64,000 nt of DNA from Bacteroidota bacterium (GTDB lineage: Bacteria > Bacteroidota > Ignavibacteria > Kapaibacteriales > NICIL-2): assembly GCA_019695345.1 (NCBI GenBank), contig JAIBAE010000001.1, positions 1 through 64,000 on the forward strand, read 5' to 3'. The first letter of the stretch is position 1, and the number at the start of each line of letters is the position of its first letter. The notes below the pieces were generated by a model. It was not told where the DNA came from. It ran no database searches and saw nothing but the letters and a program-made list of their open reading frames with translations. This document shows positions 34,883 to 46,357 of the stretch, one piece after another. The translations under genes were made by a program, and so were the position numbers.

Positions 34883-35308
34883 ATGGCAAAAAAGGTCATG
34901 GGTTCGTTTAAGCTTCAGCTTAAAGCAGGCGAAGCAACGATGGCTCCGCCGGTAGGTCCGGCATTCGGTCAGCGTGGTTTGAACGGCTCGGAATTCGTTA
35001 AGCAATTTAATGCTAAGACAGCAAAACAGCAGGGTATGATTGTTCCTGCTCAGATTACATTCTATTCTGATAAGTCGTTTACATTTGTTGTTAAATCACC
35101 GCCGGCACCGGTTCTACTTGTTAAAGCAGCAGGTATTCCTAAAGGTTCCGGTCAGCCAAACCGTACAAAGGTTGGTAAAGTTAACCGCGCTCAGTTAGAA
35201 GAAATTGCAAAAATTAAAATGGGTGACTTAAACTGTGATTCTATGGAATCGGCTGTAAGCATGATTGCAGGTACAGCACGCAGTATGGGTATTACCGTAG
35301 AAGGTTAA
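34883..35308 (+). CDS. rplK: 50S ribosomal protein L11 (141 aa)
   Basis: Full-length L11. The N-terminal domain has [23 protein letters not shown] features, and the RNA-binding C-terminal domain ends with [18 protein letters not shown]. It binds the GTPase-associated centre of 23S rRNA. Gene order secE-nusG-rplK-rplA-rplJ-rplL-rpoB-rpoC is the standard bacterial one. Confidence 0.97.
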   Translation: MAKKVMGSFKLQLKAGEATMAPPVGPAFGQRGLNGSEFVKQFNAKTAKQQGMIVPAQITFYSDKSFTFVVKSPPAPVLLVKAAGIPKGSGQPNRTKVGKVNRAQLEEIAKIKMGDLNCDSMESAVSMIAGTARSMGITVEG

Positions 35309-35350
35309 GAAATATAATCTCAACAGCTTTGGCAGTTGAGAAACTTGTAA

Positions 35351-35378
35351 AGTCAGATAGTAAACCTATCTGGCTTTT
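35351..35378 (+). terminator. Hairpin with short T-run between rplK and rplA
   Basis: CAGATAG (35354-35360) pairs with CTATCTG (35366-35372) around loop TAAAC and is followed by GCTTTTAG. It may attenuate read-through or be part of the L1 feedback leader. Confidence 0.4.
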
Positions 35379-35460
35379 AGTTTGAAAACCTAATTTATTC
35401 ACTAATGTGCGAGACTTCGGAATTTTTGTTTGAAGTCGTTTGAAGCACAAGGAGTACATA

Positions 35461-36168
35461 ATGAAAAGTCATGGAAAACGTTTCCGTGCAGCGGCAAAGA
35501 CCGTAGAGCGCAATAAAGAGTATTCTTTTAAAGAAGCTATCGAATTAGTAAAGAAAAACGCGAAAGCAAAATTCGATGAGAGCTTTGATATCTCTGTTCG
35601 TTTAGGTGTTGACCCCCGTAAAGCAGACCAATTAGTTCGCGGAACAGTTTCGTTACCTCACGGTACCGGTAAAACAGTTCGCGTGTTGGTTGTTGCTAAA
35701 TCCCCAAAAGATAAAGAAGCTTTGGAAGCCGGTGCAGACCACGCAGGTTTTACAGAGTATCTTGAAAAACTTCAGGGTGGTTGGGCAGATATTGATGTTA
35801 TTATCGCTACACCAGATGTAATGGGTGAACTTGGTAAATTAGGTCGTGTACTTGGTCCTCGCGGTTTGATGCCTAACCCAAAAAGCGGTACAGTTACATT
35901 TGATGTAGCTAAAGCTGTTAAAGAGGTTAAAGCAGGTAAAATTGAATACCGTGTTGATAAAGCAGGAAACGTACAGGCATCTATTGGTAAATGTTCGTTT
36001 AATGCAAACCAGATTTCTGATAACGTAAACACATTGTTCCAAAGCATTATGCGCGCTAAGCCGGCTACAGCAAAAGGTAAATACGTTAAAAGTATTTTCT
36101 TTAGCTCTACAATGGGTCCGGGCGTAAAAGTTAGCGAGCAATCATTAGGCGTTAAATCAGAAAACTAA
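35461..36168 (+). CDS. rplA: 50S ribosomal protein L1 (235 aa)
   Basis: Full-length L1, with [57 protein letters not shown] and the end motif [13 protein letters not shown]. The ATG at 35461 has a textbook AAGGAG site 7 bases upstream; an upstream in-frame TTG is not needed. L1 forms the mobile stalk of the 50S subunit and commonly represses its own operon. Confidence 0.97.
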   Translation: MKSHGKRFRAAAKTVERNKEYSFKEAIELVKKNAKAKFDESFDISVRLGVDPRKADQLVRGTVSLPHGTGKTVRVLVVAKSPKDKEALEAGADHAGFTEYLEKLQGGWADIDVIIATPDVMGELGKLGRVLGPRGLMPNPKSGTVTFDVAKAVKEVKAGKIEYRVDKAGNVQASIGKCSFNANQISDNVNTLFQSIMRAKPATAKGKYVKSIFFSSTMGPGVKVSEQSLGVKSEN

Positions 36169-36232
36169 AACAACCCCGTTAATTCGGGATAATAAATTTG
36201 GCTATTACGCAACTCTGCACGGCATGCTTCTG

Positions 36233-36250
36233 GTACTTAGTAGTAAGTAC
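36233..36250 (+). promoter_or_regulatory. Stem-loop in the rplJ leader, candidate L10 autoregulatory element
   Basis: GTACTTA (36233-36239) pairs perfectly with TAAGTAC (36244-36250) around GTAG, about 34 bases before the rplJ ATG. It is flanked by CTGCACGGC and GCACGGCAG sequences that could close a larger structure. L10-L7/L12 autoregulation at such leaders is well known, but the canonical fold was not verified. Confidence 0.35.
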
Positions 36251-36283
36251 TTTGCACGGCAGAATTAATAAAGGTAGTACTAT

Positions 36284-36808
36284 ATGATAACAAAAGAGCA
36301 AAAACAAGAGATAGTTGCCGAATTAACCGAAAAAATTCGGAATGCATCGGCACTGTACTTCATTGATTTTGCGACCATGACTGTTGAACAAGATTGGGCT
36401 TTGCGCAAAGAATTCCGTAACAAAGGAATTAGCTATAAAGTAGCAAAGAACACGTTGATTCTACGCGCGTTGGAAAACGTTGGCGGTTATGACATTAACG
36501 AAAAACAATTGTTCGGACAGACAGGAGTTGTTTTTGCAAAAGAGAATGACCCCATTACTCCTGCAAAAATTATTCGGGATATATCGGCTAAGTCCGAAAA
36601 ACCAAAACTCAAGGTTGCTGTTGTTGAAGGCGCAGTGTATCCGGGCTCGCAACTGAAACAGATTGCAGACTTCCCAACCCGCGAAGAAATTATTGCAGGT
36701 ATCTTGGGTAGTATCGATGCACCTGTTTCCGGTATTGTTGGTGCTATCAACGCTGTAATGCGCGATCTTGCTTCTGTAATAGAAGAAGTAGCAAAAAGCA
36801 AAGGCTAA
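36284..36808 (+). CDS. rplJ: 50S ribosomal protein L10 (174 aa)
   Basis: L10 pattern: N-terminal EIVAELTEKIRNASALYFID, then ALRKEFRNKGISYKVAKNTL, GQTGVVFAKENDPITPAK and FPTREEIIAGILGSIDAPVS. The C-terminal helix that binds L7/L12 dimers ends the protein. L10 anchors the L7/L12 stalk. It is followed 60 bases later by rplL. Confidence 0.95.
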   Translation: MITKEQKQEIVAELTEKIRNASALYFIDFATMTVEQDWALRKEFRNKGISYKVAKNTLILRALENVGGYDINEKQLFGQTGVVFAKENDPITPAKIIRDISAKSEKPKLKVAVVEGAVYPGSQLKQIADFPTREEIIAGILGSIDAPVSGIVGAINAVMRDLASVIEEVAKSKG

Positions 36809-36868
36809 TTGATAGCGTACATTTTTAATTGAAAACAATTTTACTTAACTATTTGTGGAGACACAATA

Positions 36869-37246
36869 ATGTCAGCAAACGTAGATGAATTAGTAGAAAA
36901 AATCAGCAATCTTACACTTGGTGAAGCAGCTGAATTAAAGAAAGCACTCGAAGATAAATTCGGTGTAACAGCAGCAGCTCCTATGATGATGGCTGCGGGT
37001 CCTGGTGCAGCAGCAGCAGCTCCTGTTGAAGAAAAAACTGAATTCGATGTTGAGTTAACCGATGGTGGTGCTCAGAAACTAAACGTTATCAAAGTTGTTC
37101 GCGAGATAACAGGATTAGGTTTGAAAGAAGCAAAAGACTTGGTAGAAGGCGCACCAAAAGTATTAAAAGAAGGCGCTACCAAAGAAGATGCAGATGCATT
37201 GAAGAAAAAATTAGAAGAAGCTGGCGCAAAAGTTACTTTGAAGTAA
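36869..37246 (+). CDS. rplL: 50S ribosomal protein L7/L12 (125 aa)
   Basis: The N-terminal dimerisation helices ([20 protein letters not shown]) are followed by an Ala-rich hinge ([16 protein letters not shown]) and the factor-binding C-terminal domain with [20 protein letters not shown] and [18 protein letters not shown] site precedes the ATG. Confidence 0.97.
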   Translation: MSANVDELVEKISNLTLGEAAELKKALEDKFGVTAAAPMMMAAGPGAAAAAPVEEKTEFDVELTDGGAQKLNVIKVVREITGLGLKEAKDLVEGAPKVLKEGATKEDADALKKKLEEAGAKVTLK

Positions 37247-37264
37247 TTAATAGCGTACAATTAT

Positions 37265-37304
37265 GCAAAGCCCAGGGCGGTTTATACTGCCTTGGGCACT
37301 TTGC
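37265..37304 (+). terminator. Long GC-rich hairpin after rplL
   Basis: GCAAAG and GCCCAGGGCGGT (37265-37281) pair with ACTGCCTTGGGC (37286-37297) and CTTTGC (37299-37304): about 17 pairs with two G-U and one bulge. It is followed by TTAG and no strong T-run. Probably an attenuator or an RNA-processing site between rplL and rpoB. Confidence 0.5.
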
Positions 37305-37485
37305 TTAGAAATAGGGTAGGTTGTTGTAAGTATTTACGGGTTTCGTTTCGGTGGATTTCAACTGGCGGAATCATCATAATTAAGCGTGCATATCAACAAT
37401 AGTTGGTATGAAGCAATCGGGAAATCCCGAAGTGCATGTGTTATACGTGTGCTTTTGTATATGATGGTTTTGTTTTTATACTGGG

Positions 37486-37536
37486 TTTCTTGACTGTTGT
37501 ATCGTAAAGATACGATTATCAAGAAATCCTTTTTTG
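37486..37536 (+). terminator. Second terminator-like hairpin between rplL and rpoB
   Basis: TTTCTTGA (37486-37493) pairs with TCAAGAAA (37519-37526), with an inner GTATC/GATAC stem, followed by TCCTTTTTTG. The 600-base rplL-rpoB gap therefore has two hairpins plus a dispersed repeat copy. Confidence 0.5.
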
Positions 37537-37557
37537 TTATAGGGGGTTGGTAGTTGA

Positions 37558-37785
37558 TTATGCTAACGCCCAACCGCACCGCAAGGTGGATAATTCAATA
37601 CCTGCTTGCGGCGGATGAGAATGTTTGCTTGATGTAAGAACGGTTATCGTGAAGTAGTTTTTGTTTGTTTGTTTTTGACTTTATGTGCTACACGATAAAC
37701 GTTGTTTTATGAGGCAAGGAGCAGAGCGGCAATGCAACGGAATGCCGGAAAATATAGGATTGGAGCCGTCTGGCGACAGCAGAAA
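37558..37785. repeat. Dispersed intergenic repeat copy before rpoB
   Basis: The left end is TTATGCTAACGCCCAACCGC (from 37558) and the right end is GGAGCCGTCTGGCGACAGCA (37762-37781). The interior CTTGCGGCGGATGAGAATG is the reverse complement of an interior motif seen in the 24901 copy. It ends about 60 bases before rpoB. Confidence 0.6.
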
Positions 37786-37846
37786 CAAGAATAAGAAGAA
37801 CACTAATAATAATTATCATTTTCATTAACAAGGAGAGTACATCTGT

Positions 37847-40800
37847 ATGAGTAGAACTCCAAAATTAAACGGAATGGCTACGCACGAAGCATTGGTTCGT
37901 TTGCGTAACCGGATTTCGTTTGCTAACGTAACAACAGATTCAACATACGTTGATTTGTTGAATGTTCAGTTACGTTCGTACGAGGAATTTTTGCAAGAAG
38001 ACGCAGCATCAACCGAGCGTTTAGCTAAGGGTTTGCAAAACGCGTTTTTACAGAACTTCCCGATTTTAGACCAATCGGAATTGTTCCAGTTAGAGTTTAT
38101 TGAGTACACGGTTGAACGACCAAAGTACACCGAAGAAGAATGTAGAGAGCGAGAGTTGACATACGCAAAAACGTTAAAAGCTAAATTGCGTTTATCAAGT
38201 AAAGCAGATAAAAGTTCCGAAGATTACATTGAGGCAATTGAGAAAGAAGTGTATTTAGGAAACGTACCTGCAATGACTCCGCGCGGTACATTTATTATTA
38301 ACGGTGCAGAGCGTGTAATTGTATCGCAGTTACACCGTAGCCCGGGTGTGTTTTTTGATGAAGCAATTCACCCGAATGGTACCAAGATTTTCTCGGCACG
38401 TATTATTCCGTTTAAGGGCTCGTGGGTTGAGTTTACTACGGATATTCACGATGTGATGTATGCGTATATTGACCGCAAGAAGAAATTCCCTGTAACAACA
38501 TTGTTACGTGCGTTAGGATATTCTACAGATGAACAGATTCTTACGTTGTTTGATTTGACAACAAAGATTCCTGCTAAGAAATTAACTGCTGATTACCTTG
38601 GTAGAAAGATTGCTGCCGATGCGATTGATATGAGCACCGGTGAAATTGTTGCTACCAGAGAAATGGTTATTGATGAGCCATTGTTTGAAGCATTAAAAAA
38701 TGCAGACGTTGAAGAGATTGAATTATACAAGTATGTTCAGGCAAGCGATGAGCCAATCATTTCCAAAACATTGGCAAAAGATACCGCTCGTACACGCGAA
38801 GACGCGTTAGAGGCAATTTACCGCCAGATGCGTTCCAGCGAGCCACCCGATATGGATACAGCATACGGTTTGATTCACAAATTGTTCTTTGATGATAAGC
38901 GTTATGATTTAGGTGTTGTAGGTCGTTATCGTATTAACGATAAACTTGGTTTATCGGTTGATATGAAGCACACAACATTAACAGTGGAAGACATTGTTGA
39001 AATCTTACGGTACTTGATTGAATTACGTGATGGCAGAAGAGCTGTTGATGATATTGACCACTTAGGTAACCGTCGTGTTCGAACAGTTGGCGAGCAACTT
39101 ACAACACAGTTTAATACCGGTTTAACCCGTATGGCAAGAACTATTAAAGAGCGTTTGTCGATACACGATGGTGAGAGTATTACACCTGCCGAATTAGTGA
39201 ATGCAAGAACAATTACCAGTGTTGTAAATCAGTTCTTTGGTACAAACCAGCTATCACAGTTCATGGATCAAACAAATCCATTGAGTGAGTTGACACACAA
39301 GCGCAGAACATCGGCGTTAGGACCCGGAGGTCTTACCCGTGAGCGCGCAGGCTTTGAGGTTCGTGACGTTCACTATACACACTACGGTCGCTTATGTCCG
39401 ATTGAAACACCTGAGGGTCCGAACATCGGTCTTATTTCATCGCTTGCGATGTTAGCACGTATTAACAGCTTTGGTTTTATTGAAACACCATATAGAAAAG
39501 TTGTTGATGGTAAAGTAACCGACGATGTTGAATTCTTACCGGCAGAACGTGAAGACGGAAAAATTATAGCACCTGCATCAACACCATATGATGGAAAGAC
39601 CAGCAAAATTATTGGCGAGCGAGTAAAAGCGCGCCAAAGCGGTGACTATGTATCTGTTACTCCGGAAGAAATTGAGTATATGGATATATCAACCGACCAG
39701 GTTACATCGCCAGCGGCTTCGTTGATTCCGTTCCTTGAGCACGATGATGCTAACCGTGCGCTGATGGGCTCGAACATGCAACGCCAAGGTGTGCCATTGT
39801 TACGTCCGGAAGCTCCGTTAGTTGGTACAGGTATGGAAGCACGCGTTGCACAAGATGCGCGTGCATTATTACTTGCTGAAGATGATGGTGTTGTTGAATA
39901 TGTATGCGCAGATTACATCCGTATCCGCTACGATGACCCACGTAATGAAGAAGAACGTTTGGTTTCGTTTGCAAGTGATAGGGTAATCACATATCCTTTA
40001 TTAAAGTACTTCCGTACAAACCAAGATACATGTATTAATCACCGCCCAATTGTACACCAAGGACAACGTGTTACCAAAGGTATGCCGTTAGCCGATGGTG
40101 CCGCAACAGAAATGGGTGAATTAGCATTAGGTAGAAACGTGTTGGTGGCATTCATGCCTTGGCGCGGTTATAACTTTGAGGATGCTATTATTATTAGCGA
40201 GCGTTTGGTTGCTCGTGATGTATTTACTTCTATTCACATTGAAGAGTATACTCTTCAGGTTCGTGATACAAAGCGCGGTGAAGAGGAGTTTACAAAAGAG
40301 ATTCCGAATGTTAGCGATGATGCTACAAAAGACTTAGATGAACAAGGTATTGTACGCCTTGGAACAAAAGTTAAAGAAGGTGATATTCTTATTGGTAAGA
40401 TTACACCTAAAGGTGAAACAGACCCAACACCGGAAGAAAAACTTTTACGCGCAATCTTTGGTGATAAAGCCGGAGATGTAAAAGATGTTTCGTTGAAAGC
40501 ACCTCCGGGATTGAAGGGTGTTGTTATTAACACCAAGATTTTTGCCCGCAGAATGGTTACAACCGATAGTGAGTTCCGTGCTGAAGAAAAGAAACGCCAA
40601 GAAGCAATTAACCGCAGAGAAGTTGCGCAATTGCGTGACTTGGATGTGGAAATGCTTGAGCGTATGGGACAGTTATTGGAAGACCAGACAAGTATTGGTA
40701 TCCGTACCATAGATGATAAACGTGTATGGACAAGTGGTGCAAAAATCACTGCAAAAGATATTAAAGCTAAATACGAAAAAGGTGAATTAGCACCAGACCA

Positions 40801-41686
40801 ATTGAGTGTTGAACACCCATGGGTAGCAGACAAACAATTGATGGGATATGTAGAAAAGCTTATGGCTAACTATATGTCTCGCAGAAATGATATTGTTGCT
40901 TATGCACGCCAGGAGCGCAATAAGATTGCAGCCGGTGACGAATTACAACCAGGTATCCTACAAATGGCAAAAGTTTATGTTGCTAAAAAACGTAAGCTAC
41001 AAGTTGGTGATAAGATGGCGGGTCGCCACGGTAACAAAGGTATTGTATCGAAGATTGTTGCTGTTGAAGATATGCCATTCTTGCCAGATGGAACACCGGT
41101 TGATATTATTCTTAACCCGCTTGGCGTACCTTCTCGTATGAACCTTGGTCAGTTATATGAAACTGCTCTTGGTTGGGCAGGTAAAAAATTAGGAGTTCAC
41201 TTTGCAACACCAATTTTTGATGGTGCATCGTGGGCACAGGTTGGTGATTATTTAGAGAAAGCCGGTTTACCACGCACAGGTAAAACTACCTTGTTTGATG
41301 GTAGAACAGGCGATCCGTTCCATTATGAAGTAACTGTTGGTGTGATGTACATGCTCAAACTTCACCACTTGGTGGAAGATAAGATTCACGCTCGTTCCAT
41401 TGGACCATACTCACTTATTACACAGCAACCGTTGGGTGGTAAGGCGCAGTTTGGTGGTCAGCGTTTGGGAGAGATGGAGGTTTGGGCATTGGAAGCATAC
41501 GGTGCGGCAGCTACACTTCAGGAAATGATTACCGTGAAGAGCGATGACGTTCAGGGACGTGCTAAGATGTACGAGGCAATTGTGAAGGGCGAGAACATGC
41601 CGAATCCGAATATTCCGGAATCGTTTAACGTTCTTGTTCGCGAATTGCAGGGCTTATGCCTTGACGTTAAGATTGATTCCCACTAA
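37847..41686 (+). CDS. rpoB: DNA-directed RNA polymerase subunit beta (1279 aa)
   Basis: Full-length RpoB with the usual landmarks: [20 protein letters not shown] near the start, [10 protein letters not shown], the rifampicin-region segment [51 protein letters not shown], and the end segment [20 protein letters not shown]. In the rifampicin pocket I see the usual wild-type-looking residues. An AAGGAGAG site precedes the ATG. It forms the core polymerase with RpoC, 125 bases downstream. Confidence 0.98.
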   Translation: MSRTPKLNGMATHEALVRLRNRISFANVTTDSTYVDLLNVQLRSYEEFLQEDAASTERLAKGLQNAFLQNFPILDQSELFQLEFIEYTVERPKYTEEECRERELTYAKTLKAKLRLSSKADKSSEDYIEAIEKEVYLGNVPAMTPRGTFIINGAERVIVSQLHRSPGVFFDEAIHPNGTKIFSARIIPFKGSWVEFTTDIHDVMYAYIDRKKKFPVTTLLRALGYSTDEQILTLFDLTTKIPAKKLTADYLGRKIAADAIDMSTGEIVATREMVIDEPLFEALKNADVEEIELYKYVQASDEPIISKTLAKDTARTREDALEAIYRQMRSSEPPDMDTAYGLIHKLFFDDKRYDLGVVGRYRINDKLGLSVDMKHTTLTVEDIVEILRYLIELRDGRRAVDDIDHLGNRRVRTVGEQLTTQFNTGLTRMARTIKERLSIHDGESITPAELVNARTITSVVNQFFGTNQLSQFMDQTNPLSELTHKRRTSALGPGGLTRERAGFEVRDVHYTHYGRLCPIETPEGPNIGLISSLAMLARINSFGFIETPYRKVVDGKVTDDVEFLPAEREDGKIIAPASTPYDGKTSKIIGERVKARQSGDYVSVTPEEIEYMDISTDQVTSPAASLIPFLEHDDANRALMGSNMQRQGVPLLRPEAPLVGTGMEARVAQDARALLLAEDDGVVEYVCADYIRIRYDDPRNEEERLVSFASDRVITYPLLKYFRTNQDTCINHRPIVHQGQRVTKGMPLADGAATEMGELALGRNVLVAFMPWRGYNFEDAIIISERLVARDVFTSIHIEEYTLQVRDTKRGEEEFTKEIPNVSDDATKDLDEQGIVRLGTKVKEGDILIGKITPKGETDPTPEEKLLRAIFGDKAGDVKDVSLKAPPGLKGVVINTKIFARRMVTTDSEFRAEEKKRQEAINRREVAQLRDLDVEMLERMGQLLEDQTSIGIRTIDDKRVWTSGAKITAKDIKAKYEKGELAPDQLSVEHPWVADKQLMGYVEKLMANYMSRRNDIVAYARQERNKIAAGDELQPGILQMAKVYVAKKRKLQVGDKMAGRHGNKGIVSKIVAVEDMPFLPDGTPVDIILNPLGVPSRMNLGQLYETALGWAGKKLGVHFATPIFDGASWAQVGDYLEKAGLPRTGKTTLFDGRTGDPFHYEVTVGVMYMLKLHHLVEDKIHARSIGPYSLITQQPLGGKAQFGGQRLGEMEVWALEAYGAAATLQEMITVKSDDVQGRAKMYEAIVKGENMPNPNIPESFNVLVRELQGLCLDVKIDSH

Positions 41687-41811
41687 CAAGCAGACGGTTG
41701 GCCCGGACAGGGTTGCCGCGCTTGAGGGTTTTAATTAGCACTTGCGGTACACAAATAAATAATTTGATAATTGAATAAATAATCTCCAAAATTTTAGGAG
41801 GCAAAAATATT

Positions 41812-44800
41812 ATGATGCAATCAATGGTTATTCCGCGTCGCGGATTCCGTCAGATTCAAGTTAAAATTTCTTCGCCTGATGATGTGTTGAACCGCTCACA
41901 CGGCGAGGTTACAAAACCGGAAACGATTAACTATCGTTCGTTCCGTCCGGAAAAAGATGGTTTGTTCTGCGAGAAAATTTTTGGTCCGATTAGAGACTGG
42001 GAATGTGCTTGCGGAAAATATAAACGTATTCGATATAAAGGAATCGTTTGTGACCGTTGCGGTGTTGAAGTGACACAGAAGTCAGTTCGCCGTGAGAGAA
42101 TGGGGCATATTATGCTTGCTGTTCCGGTTGTTCACATTTGGTTCTTGCGTTCGTTACCAAGCAAGATTAGCGGTGTTATCGGTATGCCAACAAAAGATGT
42201 TGAGCGTATTGTGTATTATGAATCGTATGTGGTTATCCAACCGGGTAGCACAGGTTTGCAGCAAAAAGATTTGCTTACAGAAGAGCAATATCTTGAAGTG
42301 TTGGCAAACTTGCCAAAAGCTGAACGCGAAATGGATGATGAAGACCCACGTAAATTTATAGCGTTAATTGGTGGCGAAGCTATTAAAGAATTGTTACGCA
42401 GAATTGACCCTGAAGAGGATTATATCCGTTTGCGTGAACTGTTGCGTAATGAAACATCGCAACAACGTAAAGCAGATTTGCTGAAACGTTTGCGCATTTT
42501 AGATATGTTCCGCTCTACACCAACACACATTCCTAATAAAGCTGAGTGGATGGTATTGGATGTTATTCCTGTGATTCCACCGGATTTACGTCCGTTGGTT
42601 CCGTTAGAAGGTGGACGTTTTGCTACATCCGACTTAAACGATTTGTATCGTAGGGTAATCATCCGTAACAATCGTTTGAAACGTTTGATTGATATCAAAG
42701 CTCCGGAAGTGATTTTACGTAATGAGAAACGTATGTTACAGGAAGCTGTAGATGCGTTGTTTGATAATTCTCGCCGTTCTGTACGTAGTGAATCACAGCG
42801 TGCGTTGAAATCGCTATCGGATACTTTAAAAGGTAAAACAGGACGCTTCCGCCAGAACCTTTTAGGTAAACGCGTAGATTATTCGGGTCGTTCGGTAATT
42901 GTTGTAGGTCCGGAGTTGAAAATCCATGAGTGCGGTTTACCAAAAGACATGGCTGTTGAGTTGTTCAAACCATTTATTATCAGAAAACTGATTGAGCGCG
43001 GTCACGTTAAAACCGTTAAGAGCGCAAAGAAAATGGTTGAGCGTAAAACCAACGAAGTGTGGGATATTTTAGAGAAGGTTATTGACGGTCACCCAATTAT
43101 GTTGAACCGTGCTCCAACACTTCACCGTTTGGGTATTCAGGCGTTCCAACCACGTTTGATTGAAGGTAAAGCTATTCAACTTCACCCATTGGTAACAACA
43201 GCGTTTAACGCGGACTTTGACGGTGACCAAATGGCGGTACACGTACCACTAAGCCATGAGGCACAATTAGAAGCATTGCTTTTGATTTTAGCTCCGCACA
43301 ACATTGTTCACACACAAAACGGTGAGCCGGTTGCGGTACCTTCGCAAGACATGGTGTTGGGTGCATATTACTTAACCAAAATCCGTAAGGGCGCACCCGG
43401 AGAAGGAAAGTTGTTCTCATCGGCGGAAGAAGTAATCATTGCACACAACAGTGGTAAGTTACACTTACATGCAAAGATTAAAGTTCGTATCAACGGTGAA
43501 ATGATTGAGACTTCTACAGGTCGTATTATTTTCAATCAGATTGTTCCGAAAGAAATTGGTTTCTTGAATGAGCTTCTTGCTAAAAAGCGTTTGAAACAAA
43601 TTATCGGTCACTGTTTCCGCACAGTAGGTTTAGCACCAACAGTTGAGTTTTTAGATAAAATCAAAGAGCTTGGTTTTGGTTATGCTATGCGTGGCGGTTT
43701 ATCAGTGTCAATCCATGACTTGGTTGTACCGGTGATTAAAGAAGACATTGTAGGCAAGGCACAAGAGCAAGTAGATCAAATCCGTAGCTACTACGAGAAC
43801 GGTATTATCTCGAACGGTGAGCGTTACAACAAGATTATCGATACATGGTCAACAGCAACAAACCGTGTTGCTGATAAACTCTACACAGAGTTGCAGATTG
43901 CTAACGATGGCTTTAACGTGTTCTGGATGATGTTGGACTCGCAAGCACGGGGTTCTAAAGAGCAGATTCGTCAGGTAGCCGGTATGCGTGGTTTGATGGC
44001 TAAGCCGCAAAAATCACAAACCGGTTCAACAGGCGAGTTGATTGAAACTCCAATTATCTCGAACTTCCGTGAAGGTCTTTCTATTCTTGAATACTTCATT
44101 TCTACACACGGTGCACGTAAAGGTTTGGCGGATACTGCGTTGAAAACAGCTGATGCCGGTTACTTAACACGCCGTTTGCACGATGTTGCTCAGGATGTTA
44201 TTGTTACAGTTCAAGATTGCGGTACTATCCGTGGTGTTGAGATGTTTGCATTAAAAGATGGCGAAGATGTTAAAGAGCCATTAAGCGAGCGTATTCTTGG
44301 CCGCGTTGCATTAACAGATGTAGTAGATCCGCTTAATCCAAAGAACATTATTATCCGTAAGGGTGAACTTGTTGATGAAGAGAAAGCAAATGCTGTTGAA
44401 GCAGCAAGTATTGAATCAGTTAAGATTCGCTCGGTACTAACATGTGAATCTCGTCATGGTGTTTGTGCAAAATGTTACGGACGTAACTTGGCTTCCGGAC
44501 AAATTGTTGATACCGGCGAGGCAGTTGGTACAATTGCTTCTCAGTCAATCGGGGAGCCGGGTACACAGCTTACACTCCGTACATTCCACACGGGGGGTAC
44601 TGCATCGTTGGTTGCATCGCAATCAACAGTTATGGCAAAAGTTGACGGTATTATTCAATTCGAAAACATTCGTAGCATTAACTACATTGATGATGAAGAG
44701 AATGATGTAGAAGTAGTAGTAAGCCGTTCCGGTGTTATCAATATCATTGAAAAAGACTCAGCACGTATATTAACGCGTTATGATGTTACCTATGGTGCTG

Positions 44801-46113
44801 TGTTAAAAGTTCACGATGGTATGAAAGTAAGCAAAGGCGATATGATTTATGAGTGGGACCCATACAACGCCGTAATTTTAACGGAGTATGGTGGTCGTGT
44901 TCGTTATAAAGACCTTGTTCTTAACGTTACATACCGCGAGGAAAACGACGAACAAACAGGTCACATCGCAAAGATGGTAATTGACTCGCGTGATAAAACC
45001 AAATTCCCGGCAATTGAAATTGTTGCGGAAGATGGAACAGTATTACGTTCGTACAGTATCCCATCTCGCGCACAGATTATAGTTGATGAAAATGAAACCG
45101 TAAGCGTTGGTACCAAACTTGTAAAAATGCCTCGTGACCTTGGCCGTACACGAGATATTACAGGAGGTTTGCCACGTGTAACAGAGTTATTCGAAGCACG
45201 CTCTCCGCAAAACCCTGCAGTGATTGCAGAGATTGACGGTATTGTAATGAAAGACCCAAAACCAAAACGCGGTGCAATTACAATCTATGTTACAAGTTTA
45301 GACGGACAAACAAAGAAAGAGTATAGCGCACCGGCTGGTCGCTATATTCTTGTACAAGATGGCGATTTAGTTCGTTCGGGCGACCGTTTAACCGAAGGAG
45401 CTACAAATCCTCACGACATTCTTGCAATCAAAGGAAACAATGCAGTTCAGGAATATCTCACCAACGAGATTCAGGAAGTGTACCGTATGCAAGGTGTGAA
45501 GATTAACGATAAACACATTGAGATTATCGTTCGCCAGATGTTACAAAAAGTTCGTGTTACCGATGGCGGTGATGCACGCTTCTTAGAAAACGATCAGGTT
45601 GACCGTATCTTATTCAACGACGAAAACGAATACCTCAAAAACTGTGTTGTTATCACAGATAAAGGTGAATCGAAATTCAAAGTTGGTGAAGTGGTACCGA
45701 AAAAACGTTTTAAAGAAACAAACGATGAGTTAACCAAAAAAGGTAAGAAAGGTGCTAAAGCCCGCAAAGCTGAACCTGCAATTGCCGAATCGTTATTGCT
45801 TGGTATTACACAAGCTTCGTTAACAACAGAGTCTTGGTTATCGGCGGCATCATTCCAGGAAACAACTCGCGTACTTTCAGATGCATCTGCATCGGCTAAA
45901 ATTGATATTATGCGTGGACTGAAAGAGAATATCATTCTTGGTCAGTTAGTTCCGGCAGGTACGGGCTTGCGCAGATATCAGGATATGATTGTAAAGAGTG
46001 ATGTAGGAAACATCTTTGGTACTTCGGCTATATTACCGGAGCTACCACAAGAAGAAGAACCTGCACCAATCATTCCATTACGCAGAGGTCCGAAGCCAAA
46101 AGCAACTGCTTAA
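41812..46113 (+). CDS. rpoC: DNA-directed RNA polymerase subunit beta' (1433 aa)
   Basis: Full-length RpoC. The N-terminal zinc site has Cys65, Cys67, Cys80 and Cys83 ([20 protein letters not shown]). The catalytic Mg2+ loop NADFDGDQM lies near residues 465-473. The second zinc region, [13 protein letters not shown], is near residue 880, and the trigger-loop-side sequence [20 protein letters not shown] follows it. An AGGAGG site precedes the ATG; a second ATG follows immediately. A strong terminator ends the operon. Confidence 0.98.
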   Translation: MMQSMVIPRRGFRQIQVKISSPDDVLNRSHGEVTKPETINYRSFRPEKDGLFCEKIFGPIRDWECACGKYKRIRYKGIVCDRCGVEVTQKSVRRERMGHIMLAVPVVHIWFLRSLPSKISGVIGMPTKDVERIVYYESYVVIQPGSTGLQQKDLLTEEQYLEVLANLPKAEREMDDEDPRKFIALIGGEAIKELLRRIDPEEDYIRLRELLRNETSQQRKADLLKRLRILDMFRSTPTHIPNKAEWMVLDVIPVIPPDLRPLVPLEGGRFATSDLNDLYRRVIIRNNRLKRLIDIKAPEVILRNEKRMLQEAVDALFDNSRRSVRSESQRALKSLSDTLKGKTGRFRQNLLGKRVDYSGRSVIVVGPELKIHECGLPKDMAVELFKPFIIRKLIERGHVKTVKSAKKMVERKTNEVWDILEKVIDGHPIMLNRAPTLHRLGIQAFQPRLIEGKAIQLHPLVTTAFNADFDGDQMAVHVPLSHEAQLEALLLILAPHNIVHTQNGEPVAVPSQDMVLGAYYLTKIRKGAPGEGKLFSSAEEVIIAHNSGKLHLHAKIKVRINGEMIETSTGRIIFNQIVPKEIGFLNELLAKKRLKQIIGHCFRTVGLAPTVEFLDKIKELGFGYAMRGGLSVSIHDLVVPVIKEDIVGKAQEQVDQIRSYYENGIISNGERYNKIIDTWSTATNRVADKLYTELQIANDGFNVFWMMLDSQARGSKEQIRQVAGMRGLMAKPQKSQTGSTGELIETPIISNFREGLSILEYFISTHGARKGLADTALKTADAGYLTRRLHDVAQDVIVTVQDCGTIRGVEMFALKDGEDVKEPLSERILGRVALTDVVDPLNPKNIIIRKGELVDEEKANAVEAASIESVKIRSVLTCESRHGVCAKCYGRNLASGQIVDTGEAVGTIASQSIGEPGTQLTLRTFHTGGTASLVASQSTVMAKVDGIIQFENIRSINYIDDEENDVEVVVSRSGVINIIEKDSARILTRYDVTYGAVLKVHDGMKVSKGDMIYEWDPYNAVILTEYGGRVRYKDLVLNVTYREENDEQTGHIAKMVIDSRDKTKFPAIEIVAEDGTVLRSYSIPSRAQIIVDENETVSVGTKLVKMPRDLGRTRDITGGLPRVTELFEARSPQNPAVIAEIDGIVMKDPKPKRGAITIYVTSLDGQTKKEYSAPAGRYILVQDGDLVRSGDRLTEGATNPHDILAIKGNNAVQEYLTNEIQEVYRMQGVKINDKHIEIIVRQMLQKVRVTDGGDARFLENDQVDRILFNDENEYLKNCVVITDKGESKFKVGEVVPKKRFKETNDELTKKGKKGAKARKAEPAIAESLLLGITQASLTTESWLSAASFQETTRVLSDASASAKIDIMRGLKENIILGQLVPAGTGLRRYQDMIVKSDVGNIFGTSAILPELPQEEEPAPIIPLRRGPKPKATA

Positions 46114-46140
46114 GATTTGGTAAAGAGGAAACCACAATAA

Positions 46141-46178
46141 ACCGCCTTATAGGGAAACTTATAAGGCGGTTTTTTTTT
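46141..46178 (+). terminator. Intrinsic terminator of the rpoBC operon
   Basis: ACCGCCTTATA (46141-46151) and TATAAGGCGGT (46160-46170) form a perfect 11-bp stem, followed by eight T. The T-run merges directly into the left end of a dispersed repeat copy. Confidence 0.9.
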
Positions 46179-46345
46179 GCTATCGCCTGACCGCACTAAC
46201 TGTAATACAAGTAAAAACCTTCCAGTGCGGGAAAGAACATTCCTGCAAAAAAGTAGCGTAAACGATTACGATGATTTTGGAACACACGTACCCTTCTGGC
46301 AAAGCATTGGTTTAGAATACATGGTGTTTGGTGCCATCATGCGGA
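46176..46345. repeat. Dispersed intergenic repeat copy after rpoC
   Basis: The left end is TTTGCTATCGCCTGACCGCA. The right end is degenerate (GGTGCCATCATGCGGAAGCG, 46334-46353). The sequence before the right end (TGGCAAAGCATT) is shared with copies ending at 7037 and 13492. Confidence 0.55.
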
Positions 46346-46357
46346 AGCGGATAACAA

